Of a stretch of DNA of 64,000 nucleotides, positions 44,001 to 51,292 are shown one piece after another (the stretch's first letter is position 1; each line of letters opens with the position of its first letter). This DNA comes from Kribbella sp. CA-293567. GTDB lineage: Bacteria > Actinomycetota > Actinomycetes > Propionibacteriales > Kribbellaceae. Where the stretch lies: positions 1,054,001-1,118,000 of the forward strand of contig NZ_CP114065.1 in assembly GCF_027627575.1 (NCBI RefSeq), given 5' to 3'. Below the pieces are notes generated by a model that did no database searches, was not told the DNA's origin, and saw only the letters and a list, made by a program, of their open reading frames with translations. Position numbers and translations under genes: made by a program.

Positions 44001-44242
44001 GCGCGCTCCTGCAGCTCCATCGTGGGCGGGTCGTCGGCGTCACTGCCCCAGCCGAAGATGCCGGGGTTCGGCGGCGACGCGAACGGCTCCGCCCCCTCGA
44101 ACGCGGCCAGCACGGTCGGCTCCGGGTCGTCGGCCGCCGCCTGCGCGGCGACCCCGAGCGGCAGCAGTCCGGTCACCAGCGCGGCCACGGTGATGAGAGT
44201 CGTACGTCGTCTGGGCGGGCGGAAACCAGGCCACCTGGGCAT
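41042..44242 (-). CDS. Secreted multidomain glycoside hydrolase family 3 enzyme
   Basis: 1066 residues. Sec-type signal peptide with basic lead (PPRRRTTLITVAALVTGLLP) cut near AAQAAA. A carbohydrate-binding-like beta domain follows at about 42-200 (FEGAEPF; FWWYGQNTAPLPPG), then a Calx-beta domain at about 210-310 (YRTGTGSAGTGDYSPVSG). The GH3 N-domain covers about 340-660, with the nucleophile aspartate in GFVISDW, and the GH3 C-domain about 690-910. A helical C-terminal tail of ~120 residues ends the protein. GH3 enzymes release glucose or xylose from beta-linked oligosaccharides. A CebR-like box lies 99 bp upstream, favouring control by cello-oligosaccharides. Confidence 0.9.
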   Translation of the reverse strand: MPRWPGFRPPRRRTTLITVAALVTGLLPLGVAAQAAADDPEPTVLAAFEGAEPFASPPNPGIFGWGSDADDPPTMELQERADAPVGSKVLHGKYDISGWGGFSHDVTFDQNPGNWSAHKGIRFWWYGQNTAPLPPGSGKRIAFEIKDGGANAEASELWNTSFTDDWEGWHLVEIPFSELSYRGDYQPVGGIDQILNLTQMWGYAFTMPGGAPGEFAIDQVEVYGKADPALKASIVTDAGVYPVKEGGTAKVNISLSTTGGLPLDEPVTVEYRTGTGSAGTGDYSPVSGAFTFPAGTPSGASQVVKVITKRDTTAEVAETIPFELTVTGAKAPAVTPQVVVNAHDLPYLNAALPVQTRVADLLGRMTLAEKVGQMTQAERNALKAKSDIATYALGSLLSGGGSVPTPNTPAAWAAMIDSFQLNAQATRLQVPLIYGVDAVHGHNNVIGATILPHNIGIGATHDADLARKTGEVTATEVRATGIPWDFAPCVCVVRDDRWGRSYEGFSEDPALVKVMASVITGMQGKADGSELGQYKRVLASAKHYVGDGGTTYGSSGTGSYKIDQGITKVTQKQLEDIHLSPFQTSVDLGVGTVMPSYSSVEILDDNGGTVSPPLKMHGHDALINGTLKQKMGFEGFVISDWQAIDQLPGDYPSDIRTSINAGLDMIMVPTNYQGFTQGLTDEVTAGRVSQARIDDAVSRILVQKFRLGLFERPYSDPTRLGSVGSPAHRAVGREAAAKSQVLLKNDGNLLPLAPTAKVYVAGGNANDLGNQLGGWSISWQGGSGSTTTGTTILDGIKQVAPTATFSQDASAPTDGHDVGVVVVGEKPYAEGIGDVGNNGHTLGLNAGDKAAVEKVCAAMKCVVLVVSGRPQVIADQLGQINALVASWLPGTEGAGVADVLFGKRPFSGRLPVTWAKSEAQQPINVGDAAYDPQYPYGWGLTTQAAARENVSDTRRDLLRRAPADPNVVLAAAALDQALKVKDWSGPQATTALAALGQAGKYLQLTSVDTSNEDDAVVAGARWIAQDQIGQNLDEATSKLTADAEHLAFSGDLTNAIAKLTAAYNLK

Positions 44243-44340
44243 GGGCGACTCCTCAAAGATCAGGCGCGAGCCTCACGCACGCGTCGCGCCCGACTCTCAG
44301 CCCTCCCAGCCCCCTGGTCAAGACCCCACCGGTTCCGGAA

Positions 44341-44354
44341 CTAGAGCGCTCTCA
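44341..44354 (-). promoter_or_regulatory. CebR-like operator upstream of the GH3 gene
   Basis: TGAGAGCGCTCTAG on the minus strand agrees at 10 of 14 positions with TGGGAGCGCTCCCA, the published box of the cellobiose-sensing LacI regulator CebR. The core AGAGCGCTCT is a perfect palindrome. It also lies just past the 3' end of the neighbouring 2H-type gene. Confidence 0.6.
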
Positions 44355-44375
44355 CTCCGCAAGATTCCACCCGAA

Positions 44376-44987
44376 TCACCGTTTTCTGAGGTAAGCGGCA
44401 CCCAGCGCCCCGGGCCGCATGAACGGGCGCGGACCGGCCGGGGAATGGTGGAAGCGGACCAGCTCGATGGTATCGATCGTGACCTCGCCGAAGCCGGTGG
44501 TGCGGTAGGACCGGATCCAGTCGACGAGCCGGGCGGGCTGGGGGATGTCGGTGGTGAAGTGGAGGAGATTGACGTACCAGAGGTTGCGGCCGTAGTCGCG
44601 CTCGTGCCAGCCGTCGTCCCCGAGCTCGTCGGCGAGGCGAGACATCAGGAGGGTTGCCTGGTCGTCCAGGGCAACCGCCGAGGCCATCACCGTGCCGGAG
44701 GTAAGGGTGAGGCCGGTGACCTTCAGGCGGGCTGGGCCGGTGATGGCGGCAGCGCGCTCGATCGCCGCCTGATAGCGCTTGACGACTGGTTCATCGGGGT
44801 CCACGGTCGGGCGGTAGTACTCCAGCGCCCGAACGGTGAGGTGCGCGGAGCCCGCCTGACCGGTCTGCCAGTGCCCAGCGCCTGCCAGGGCCGCTGCCTC
44901 CACTGTCAGGGCGTCGAGGGTCCGGCTCAGAGCGCCGTCGACGGGCGGCCGCAGTACGACGCTGACCGGCCAGCGGCCGCCTTCCAC
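44376..44987 (-). CDS. 2H phosphodiesterase (2'-5' RNA ligase-like) family protein
   Basis: 203 residues from GTG 44987. Two HxT-type motifs spaced about 110 residues apart (HLTVRALEYYRP near 49 and LLHFTTDI near 161) define the 2H fold of RNA ligases and cyclic phosphodiesterases. The reading frame continues upstream of the GTG without a stop for about 35 codons. Part of that stretch (TRFDELFTEAVPLISSGNHQ) looks like genuine coding, yet holds no ATG, GTG or TTG; a rare ATC or CTG start is possible, with GAGG a few bases before the ATC. The true N-terminus is thus uncertain. The substrate is unknown. Confidence 0.65.
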   Translation of the reverse strand: MEGGRWPVSVVLRPPVDGALSRTLDALTVEAAALAGAGHWQTGQAGSAHLTVRALEYYRPTVDPDEPVVKRYQAAIERAAAITGPARLKVTGLTLTSGTVMASAVALDDQATLLMSRLADELGDDGWHERDYGRNLWYVNLLHFTTDIPQPARLVDWIRSYRTTGFGEVTIDTIELVRFHHSPAGPRPFMRPGALGAAYLRKR

Positions 44988-45169
44988 CGGCGGGGTGTCG
45001 CGTTGGTGGTTGCCGCTCGAGATCAGCGGTACGGCCTCGGTGAAGAGCTCGTCGAATCTGGTCGGGTGGATGGTGGATCCTCGATTCAGAAGCTGGAGTG
45101 CGGTTATTCAGTGGGAATTCAGTAGGTGTGGTGCTGGACCGGTTCAGAGTGGACGGCTTGGATGGTGGG

Positions 45170-46132
45170 ATGACTACACGGTTTGGATTGTTCGTTCCGC
45201 AGGGCTGGAAGATGGATCTCGCCGGGTTCAGTGACCCGATCGAGCAGTGGGAGGCGATGACGGCCGTCGCGAAGAAGGCCGACGAGGGGTCCTGGGACTC
45301 GATCTGGTTGTTCGACCACTTCCACACGGTGCCGGAGCCGAGCACCGAGAGCACCTTCGAGTGCTGGACCGCGACGGCGGCGCTGGCCCGCGACACCCAG
45401 CGGGTGAACATCGGCCAGATGGTCGGTTGCAACGGCTACCGCAACCCGGCGCTCTACGCGAAGATCGCCTCCACCGTCGACGTCGCCAGCCACGGCCGCC
45501 TGTACGCCGGGCTGGGCGCGGGCTGGTACGAGCACGAGTGGAAGGCCTACGGGTACGAGTGGCCCGAGCTGAAGGACCGGATGGGCGCCTTCCGCGAGGC
45601 CACCGAGATCATCTACAAGATGTGGACCGAGGACGAGCCGGTCTTCGACGGCAAGTACTACTCGATCGACAAGCCGATCAACGAGCCGAAGGGGGTGCGC
45701 AAGCCGCACCCGAGCCTCTGGATCGGTGGCGGCGGCCCGAACGTCACGCTGAAACTGGTCGCGAAGTACGCCGACGCGGCCAACATCGGCGGCGGCGACC
45801 CCGACGTGATCCGGGAGAAGACCGCGATCCTGAAGGGGCACTGCGAGGCGATCGGCCGCGACTACGACCAGATCATCAAGTCCACCGGGATCAACGCGTT
45901 CCCGATCGACCAGGGCGACGACCCGGTCAGGGCGACCGCGAAGGCGCTCGGCCCGATGGACCGGGACAAGTTCGACCGGGACAACCTGATCGGTACCGAC
46001 GACGAGATCGCGAACAAGGTCGAGGCGGCCCTCGAGGCCGGCGCCGACTACGTCATCTTCTACGTCCCCGGCGTCGCCTACGACCTCGACCTGGTCAGCC
46101 GGATGGAGCAGATCACCCAGCGCTTCGCCTGA
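45170..46132 (+). CDS. LLM-class F420-dependent oxidoreductase
   Basis: 320 residues, one luciferase-like TIM-barrel domain from ATG 45170. N-terminal FGLFVPQGWKMDLAG, WDSIWLFDHFHTVPEP and the conserved GQMVGCNGYRNPALYAKI block, then LGAGWYEHEWKAYG and IGGGGPNVTLKL. These features fit the TIGR03560-type F420 branch; actinobacteria commonly use F420 with such proteins. The substrate is unknown. It ends ahead of a terminator shared with the converging transglycosylase. Confidence 0.88.
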   Translation: MTTRFGLFVPQGWKMDLAGFSDPIEQWEAMTAVAKKADEGSWDSIWLFDHFHTVPEPSTESTFECWTATAALARDTQRVNIGQMVGCNGYRNPALYAKIASTVDVASHGRLYAGLGAGWYEHEWKAYGYEWPELKDRMGAFREATEIIYKMWTEDEPVFDGKYYSIDKPINEPKGVRKPHPSLWIGGGGPNVTLKLVAKYADAANIGGGDPDVIREKTAILKGHCEAIGRDYDQIIKSTGINAFPIDQGDDPVRATAKALGPMDRDKFDRDNLIGTDDEIANKVEAALEAGADYVIFYVPGVAYDLDLVSRMEQITQRFA

Positions 46133-46180
46133 CCCGCGGAAAAGCTGAGAGATCTTCAAATAAGCGTTTGGCCACGAAAA

Positions 46181-46225
46181 GGGCGACGCCACGGAGTCGG
46201 GGGGAGGAGCTCCGTGGCGTCGCCC
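46181..46225. terminator. Bidirectional stem-loop terminator
   Basis: Perfect 16-bp stem (GGGCGACGCCACGGAG and complement) with a 13-base loop, between the converging oxidoreductase and lytic transglycosylase genes. On the minus strand it is followed by TTTT. Confidence 0.9.
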
Positions 46226-46277
46226 GGGGCGCGCCCAAGGGGGGAGGGGTGGGACAGGCGCGCCGGTCGAGGGGTGG

Positions 46278-47672
46278 TCAGTTGCCGAGGATTCCGCCGC
46301 CGAGGACTCCGAGCAGGCCGAGCAGCGAGAGCAGGTTGCGGATCACCTGATCGACGGCCTTGACGCCGCCGGTCTGGAACGCGGTCACGCACTTCTGCAA
46401 CTGGTCCTGGGTCGGTCGGGTGATCGTCACCTTCGCCATCTCCGCCTGGCAGTAGGTGGTGGCCCTGGTCAGCTCGGTCAGGGTGCTGCCGACGGTGCCG
46501 ACGATCAGGCCGACCGAGGTCTGCAGCTTCGCGACCACTGGCGCGACCACCGGCGGAACGGCGGGCGGCTGGGTCGCCGGGGGCTTGGTGGTGGTCGGCG
46601 GAGTGCTGGGCTTGGTCGTGGTCGGCGGCTTGGTGGTGCCGGGCGTGCTCGGCTTCGTTGCCGGCGGCCGCTTGGTCGGGCTGGTCGTCGGTTTGCCGTC
46701 GCCGCCCTGCACCACGCTCGGGGTCGGGGTCGGCTTGCTCGCGCCCGGATAGAGCGGCAGGTCGACCGCCTGCGGCAGGTTGTCGTCGGCGGGCGCGTCC
46801 ACGGCCGGATCGTCGATCTGGCCGCCGGCCCGGTCCACGCCCTGGCCGTCGCTCTCGGTGCCGTTGCCGACGGCGATCCAGCTGCCACCGGCGTACGCCT
46901 TGGCGATGCTGACCACGAGATCGACGTACTGCTGGGAGTGGTTGTAGCGCAGTACGGCGGCGTTGAGGTCCGAGGCCTTGGACAGGTTGCCGTTGCCGGA
47001 GCACAGGTAGACGGCCGTCGACATGGCCGCGTCGTCGATGTCCTGCGGGTTCTTCACCCCGTCGCCGTCACCGTCGACGCCCATCGACTGCCAGGTCTGC
47101 GGAATGAACTGCATCGGCCCGACCGCACGGTCGTAGGCGGCGTCGCCGTCCAGCTTGCCGCCGTCGGAGTCGGTGATCCGGGCAGTGCTCGTGCCGTCCA
47201 GCCGTGGGCCGAGGATGCCGGGGGTGGCGACGCCGTCGGTCATCAGCGAGTTGCCGCCGAAGCGGCCGTGGTTCGACTCGACCCGGCCGATCGCGGCGAC
47301 CAGGGTCCACGGCAGCTGGCAGGCCGGATCGGCCTGCGCCAGCACCTGCTGGGCTCGCGAGTACGCCTTCAGCGCGACGGTGGGAATGCCGTTGCGGGAC
47401 AGGCCGGAGACCACCTGGGTCGGCTGCTCGCCGGGATCGACGCCGTGGCCGACCAAGCCGGGGACCGGCACGTTCGCCGGGTCGCCGATCGGGGTCTTCG
47501 GCACGACCACCGGGTTGTTCTTGGAGACACCCTGCTCCAGCGACGCTGTCGCGACCGCCGGATCGTCGGTGGCACTGACGGTGAACGCGCTCGCGAACAG
47601 CGCCAGCGGAATCAGCGGCGCCACCTGACGCCACCCGCCTCCGCCCAGAGCGCGACGCTTGCCTTTCGCCAT
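46278..47672 (-). CDS. Secreted lytic murein transglycosylase with Pro/Thr-rich tail
   Basis: 464 residues from ATG 47672 with GGAGGGG upstream. An N-terminal signal/anchor helix (about 12-32) is followed by an SLT/MltB-type domain at about 80-240 with the catalytic glutamate in AAIGRVESNHGRFGG. The RAVGPMQFIPQTW block and an EF-hand-like VDGDGDGVKNPQDIDDA loop follow. A Pro/Thr/Lys low-complexity linker covers about 280-365, and a final ~90-residue helical domain ends in a Gly-rich tail. It cleaves the peptidoglycan glycan strand outside the membrane. Found as a single gene. Confidence 0.9.
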   Translation of the reverse strand: MAKGKRRALGGGGWRQVAPLIPLALFASAFTVSATDDPAVATASLEQGVSKNNPVVVPKTPIGDPANVPVPGLVGHGVDPGEQPTQVVSGLSRNGIPTVALKAYSRAQQVLAQADPACQLPWTLVAAIGRVESNHGRFGGNSLMTDGVATPGILGPRLDGTSTARITDSDGGKLDGDAAYDRAVGPMQFIPQTWQSMGVDGDGDGVKNPQDIDDAAMSTAVYLCSGNGNLSKASDLNAAVLRYNHSQQYVDLVVSIAKAYAGGSWIAVGNGTESDGQGVDRAGGQIDDPAVDAPADDNLPQAVDLPLYPGASKPTPTPSVVQGGDGKPTTSPTKRPPATKPSTPGTTKPPTTTKPSTPPTTTKPPATQPPAVPPVVAPVVAKLQTSVGLIVGTVGSTLTELTRATTYCQAEMAKVTITRPTQDQLQKCVTAFQTGGVKAVDQVIRNLLSLLGLLGVLGGGILGN

Positions 47673-47964
47673 CGATGATCCCCTCCGTGACTCATCGACC
47701 TGCCCCGCCCACCCTGCGGGCAAATCTTGCGGCCCAGTTCTGCGGTACTCCGTCCGGCGACCGTCCGTGCTAGCTCTAACGCGCGTCCCGTGTGCGGGGT
47801 TACGTGGTAAGTGCGGACAGTGCCCGGTCGGTCACCGGGTACCCATACTGGCCCGTAACAAGGCGGCTGTGAACCCCTGACCGCCGGAGGCCGCCAGATC
47901 TTCCCGTTCGGGCAGCCGGTCCCCGCCCACCCGGCGTACTGGTCTGTCGGGGAGAATGGCGGCC

Positions 47965-49278
47965 GTGCCCGACAACACCAAGCTTTCCGCCAGCCTGTTC
48001 GATCGAGCCTCCGCCGTCACGCCGGGCGGGGTGAACTCCCCGGTCCGCGCCTTCCGCGCCGTCGGCGGGACACCGCGGTTCATGGCCTCCGGTGACGGAT
48101 GTCACATCATCGATGTCGACGGCAACACTTATGTCGACCTGGTCAGCTCCTGGGGACCGATGCTGCTCGGTCACGCGCACCCGGAGGTGACGGCCGCCGT
48201 CCAAGCCGCGGTCGGCCGCGGTACGTCGTACGGGACACCGACGCAGCCCGAGGTCGAGCTGGGCGAGGAGATCGTCGCCCGTACGCCGGTCGACAAGGTG
48301 CGGCTGGTCTCCTCCGGGACCGAGGCCACCATGTCGGCGCTGCGGCTGGCCCGCGGAGCCACCGGCCGGGCGAAGATCGTGAAGTTCGCCGGCTGTTACC
48401 ACGGTCACGTCGACGCGCTGCTGGCCCAAGCCGGCTCGGGCGTCATCACCCTGGGCATCCCCGGTACGCCGGGAGTCACCGAGGCGACCACCGCCGACAC
48501 GATCGTGCTGCCCTACAACGACCAGGCGGCCGTCACCGAAGCCTTCGCCCAGTACGGCGACCAGATCGCCGCGGTGATCACCGAGGCCTCGCCGGGCAAC
48601 ATGGGGGTCGTCCCGCCGGCCGACAACTTCAACGCCTTCCTGGCCAGGACCTGCAAGGACAACGGCGCCCTGTTCATCTCCGACGAGGTGATGACCGGCT
48701 TCCGGATCACCAGGTCCGGCTGGTACGGCGTCGACGGCGTCGTCCCCGACCTGATGACCTTCGGCAAGGTGATGGGCGGCGGCTTCCCCGCTGCGGCGTT
48801 CGGCGGCCGGGCCGACCTGATGGCCCACCTGGCGCCGGAAGGATCGGTCTACCAGGCCGGCACCCTGTCCGGGAACCCGATCGCGACCACGGCCGGCCTG
48901 ACCACGCTCCGGCTGGCGACCGACGAGGTCTACGCCAAGCTCGACCGGACCTCGGCCACCATCCAGCGGCTGGTCTCGACCGCGCTGGACCAGGCGGGTG
49001 TGCCGTACGTCATCCAGAACGCCGGGAACCTCTTCAGCGTCTTCTTCGTGGACCCGACGGAGGGTTCCGGACCGATCCGGGACTTCGCCGGGGCGGGTGC
49101 CCAGGTGCTGCCCCGGTTCGCTGCTTTCTTCCATGCCATGCTGGACAACGGCGTCTACCTGCCGCCGAGCGCCTTCGAGGCCTGGTTCGTGAGCGCCGCG
49201 ATCGACGACGACGCTCTCGCCCAGCTCGAGACCGCACTGGCGTCCGCTGCCCGCGCAGCCGCCGCCGTAGAGAACTGA
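47965..49278 (+). CDS. hemL: Glutamate-1-semialdehyde 2,1-aminomutase
   Basis: 437 residues from GTG 47965, preferred because GGGGAG at 47949-47954 lies 10 bp before it; an ATG at 47956 would have a 1-bp spacing. PLP enzyme that turns glutamate-1-semialdehyde into 5-aminolevulinate, the step between HemA and HemB. The Schiff-base lysine is in [17 protein letters not shown] (about residue 268). It is read towards the phosphatase and cytochrome c genes, the same order as Rv0524-Rv0529 in M. tuberculosis. Confidence 0.96.
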   Translation: MPDNTKLSASLFDRASAVTPGGVNSPVRAFRAVGGTPRFMASGDGCHIIDVDGNTYVDLVSSWGPMLLGHAHPEVTAAVQAAVGRGTSYGTPTQPEVELGEEIVARTPVDKVRLVSSGTEATMSALRLARGATGRAKIVKFAGCYHGHVDALLAQAGSGVITLGIPGTPGVTEATTADTIVLPYNDQAAVTEAFAQYGDQIAAVITEASPGNMGVVPPADNFNAFLARTCKDNGALFISDEVMTGFRITRSGWYGVDGVVPDLMTFGKVMGGGFPAAAFGGRADLMAHLAPEGSVYQAGTLSGNPIATTAGLTTLRLATDEVYAKLDRTSATIQRLVSTALDQAGVPYVIQNAGNLFSVFFVDPTEGSGPIRDFAGAGAQVLPRFAAFFHAMLDNGVYLPPSAFEAWFVSAAIDDDALAQLETALASAARAAAAVEN

Positions 49279-49289
49279 AGGGATCGGCA

Positions 49290-49940
49290 GTGACCGAAAC
49301 GACGGTCGTGCACCTGATGCGTCACGGCGAGGTGCACAACCCGGCCGGCGTGCTCTACGGCCGGATCCCCGACTACCACCTGTCCGAGCTCGGCCGCCGG
49401 ATGGCCGACCGGGTCGCCGAGCACGTGGCCGGCCGCGACATCGTGCACCTGGTCAGCTCGCCGCTGGAGCGGGCCCAGGAGACGATGGAGCCGATCGCCA
49501 AGGCGTTCGGGCTGACCCCGGACATCGACGAGCGGGTGATCGAGGCGGCGAACCAGTTCGAGGGCAAGAAGTTCGGTGTCGGCGACGGCGCGCTGCGCCA
49601 GCCGAGCGCCTGGTGGCTGCTGCGGAACCCGTGGAAGCCGTCCTGGGGCGAGCCCTACGGCCAGCTGGTCCGCCGGATGCGCGACGCGATCGAGACCGCC
49701 CGGCAGAAGGCGGCCGGGCACGAGGCACTGATCGTCTCCCACCAGCTGCCGATCTGGATCGTCCGGTCCGCGATCGAGAACCGCCGGATGCTGCACGACC
49801 CGCGCAAACGGCAGTGCAGCCTGGCCAGCCTGACCTCGTTCACCTTCCACGGCGACTCGATCGTCTCGGTCGGCTATGCCGAACCCGCCAAGGACCTGCT
49901 GCCGGTGAAGGACCCGAAGAAGTTCGCGGGCGGCGCGTGA
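49290..49940 (+). CDS. Histidine phosphatase family protein
   Basis: 216 residues from GTG 49290 with AAGGGA upstream. Branch of the phosphoglycerate-mutase-like superfamily: catalytic motif LMRHGEVHNP (phospho-histidine in RHG, about residue 11), second histidine in ALIVSHQLPIWI. Conserved partner between hemL and resA in actinobacteria (Rv0525). Substrate unknown. Its stop overlaps the resA start (TGATG). Confidence 0.93.
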   Translation: MTETTVVHLMRHGEVHNPAGVLYGRIPDYHLSELGRRMADRVAEHVAGRDIVHLVSSPLERAQETMEPIAKAFGLTPDIDERVIEAANQFEGKKFGVGDGALRQPSAWWLLRNPWKPSWGEPYGQLVRRMRDAIETARQKAAGHEALIVSHQLPIWIVRSAIENRRMLHDPRKRQCSLASLTSFTFHGDSIVSVGYAEPAKDLLPVKDPKKFAGGA

Positions 49941-50530
49941 TGATCCGTCCCGCGTCAGTCCTCCGTACGGCGTCCGCTGCCGCCGCGGTCCTGATGGTCG
50001 CGACGGCCTGCTCGTCGGGGCAGGACGCGAAGGACAGCAGGCAGGGTCAGACCGGCTTCGTCAGCGGCTCCGGCCGGGTCTCCAGCTTCGCGCCGGCCGA
50101 CCGCGAGAAGGCGCCCGACTTCCAGGGCACCACGCTCGACGGCAAGCCGTGGAAGTTCTCCGACCAGGCCGGCAAGGTGGTCGTGCTGAACGTCTGGGGA
50201 TCGTGGTGCCCGCCGTGCCGCAAGGAGGCCCCGGACTTCGCCGCGGCCGCCAAGGAGCTGGGCTCGGGCGTCCAGTTCATCGGGCTGAACACCCGCGACC
50301 TCGACCCGGCGCCGGCGAAGAAGTTCGTCGAGGTCTTCGAGGTGCCCTACCCGAGCATCTACGACCCGGCCGGCAAGCAGTTGCTGCTGTTCCGTGGACA
50401 GAAGATCTCGCCGTCCTCGATTCCGGCGACCGTGGTGATCGACAAGCAGGGCAAGGTCGCTTCGCGGGTGATCGGTGAGGTGACCAAGCAGACTCTGCTC
50501 GGAATGGTGGCTGATGCTGCCGCGAGTTGA
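49940..50530 (+). CDS. resA: TlpA/ResA-type thiol-disulfide oxidoreductase lipoprotein
   Basis: 196 residues. Lipoprotein signal with lipobox VATAC at about residue 20. Thioredoxin-like domain with active-site WCPPC (C90, C93) and cis-proline near SIPATVV. It keeps apocytochrome c heme-binding cysteines reduced outside the membrane, taking electrons from CcdA, encoded next. The first gene of the resA-ccdA-resB-ccsB set. ResB and CcsB carry heme and ligate it. Confidence 0.93.
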   Translation: MIRPASVLRTASAAAAVLMVATACSSGQDAKDSRQGQTGFVSGSGRVSSFAPADREKAPDFQGTTLDGKPWKFSDQAGKVVVLNVWGSWCPPCRKEAPDFAAAAKELGSGVQFIGLNTRDLDPAPAKKFVEVFEVPYPSIYDPAGKQLLLFRGQKISPSSIPATVVIDKQGKVASRVIGEVTKQTLLGMVADAAAS

Positions 50531-50547
50531 CCCAAGGAATCGGCACA

Positions 50548-51291
50548 GTGGGTGAGTGGTTCGCCCAGTCGATGACGGGCTCGATGCTGGTGGCGCTGCC
50601 GATCGCGGTGCTGGCCGGCGCGATCTCGTTCTTCTCGCCCTGCGTGGTTCCGTTGCTGCCGGGCTACCTCTCCTATGTGACCGGGCTCTCCGCGGCCGAG
50701 CTGGGGTCCGGGCGGCGCGGCCGGATGCTGGCCGGGACGAGCTTGTTCGTCGCCGGTTTCTCCGCCGTCTTCATCCTGACCGGCGTGCTGTTCGGTGCCG
50801 CCGGCAGCGCGCTGATCGAGCACCAGTCGGTGATCACCAAGGTGCTCGGCGGCGCGACCGTCGTGCTGGGACTGATCTTCCTCGGTGGCTTCGGTTTCGC
50901 CCAGCGCGACGTCCGGGTGCATCGGGTGCCGGCGGTCGGGATCGCGGCGGCGCCGTTGCTCGGCGTGCTGTTCGGCTTCGGCTGGACCCCCTGCATCGGG
51001 CCGACCCTCGGCACGGTGATGAACCTGGCGGCCAGCGAGGGCAGCTCCGGCCGGGGTGCGATCCTGGCGCTGGTGTTCAGCCTCGGACTGGGTATCCCGT
51101 TCATCGTCGCCGCGCTGGCCTTCCGCAAGATGCTCGGAGCGGTCGCCTGGGTACGCCGGCACCAACTGCTGGTGATCCGGATCGGCGGCGTCCTGATGAT
51201 CGCCGTCGGACTACTGCTGCTGACAGGAGTGTGGGACTCGATGACCGCCGATCTCAGGCAATGGGTCGCCAACTTCGGATCGGCGGTGTGA
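50548..51291 (+). CDS. ccdA: Cytochrome c biogenesis protein CcdA
   Basis: 247 residues from GTG 50548 (AAGGA 9 bp before); a TTG at 50527 overlapping the resA stop would add seven residues. Six membrane helices with the first conserved cysteine in FFSPCVVPLLPGYLS (about residue 36) and the second in GFGWTPCIGPTLG. It passes reducing power across the membrane to ResA. Confidence 0.94.
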   Translation: MGEWFAQSMTGSMLVALPIAVLAGAISFFSPCVVPLLPGYLSYVTGLSAAELGSGRRGRMLAGTSLFVAGFSAVFILTGVLFGAAGSALIEHQSVITKVLGGATVVLGLIFLGGFGFAQRDVRVHRVPAVGIAAAPLLGVLFGFGWTPCIGPTLGTVMNLAASEGSSGRGAILALVFSLGLGIPFIVAALAFRKMLGAVAWVRRHQLLVIRIGGVLMIAVGLLLLTGVWDSMTADLRQWVANFGSAV

Positions 51292-51292
51292 G

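Noticed and set aside
41012..44344. 1110-codon open frame on the plus strand
   Set aside because: Exact antisense of the GH3 gene; long antisense frames are expected in very GC-rich coding DNA, and the protein has no recognisable motif.
47673..47955. Hidden gene or riboswitch in the longest gap
   Set aside because: No convincing reading frame, and no conserved riboswitch core was recognised; it holds the divergent promoters of the transglycosylase and hemL.
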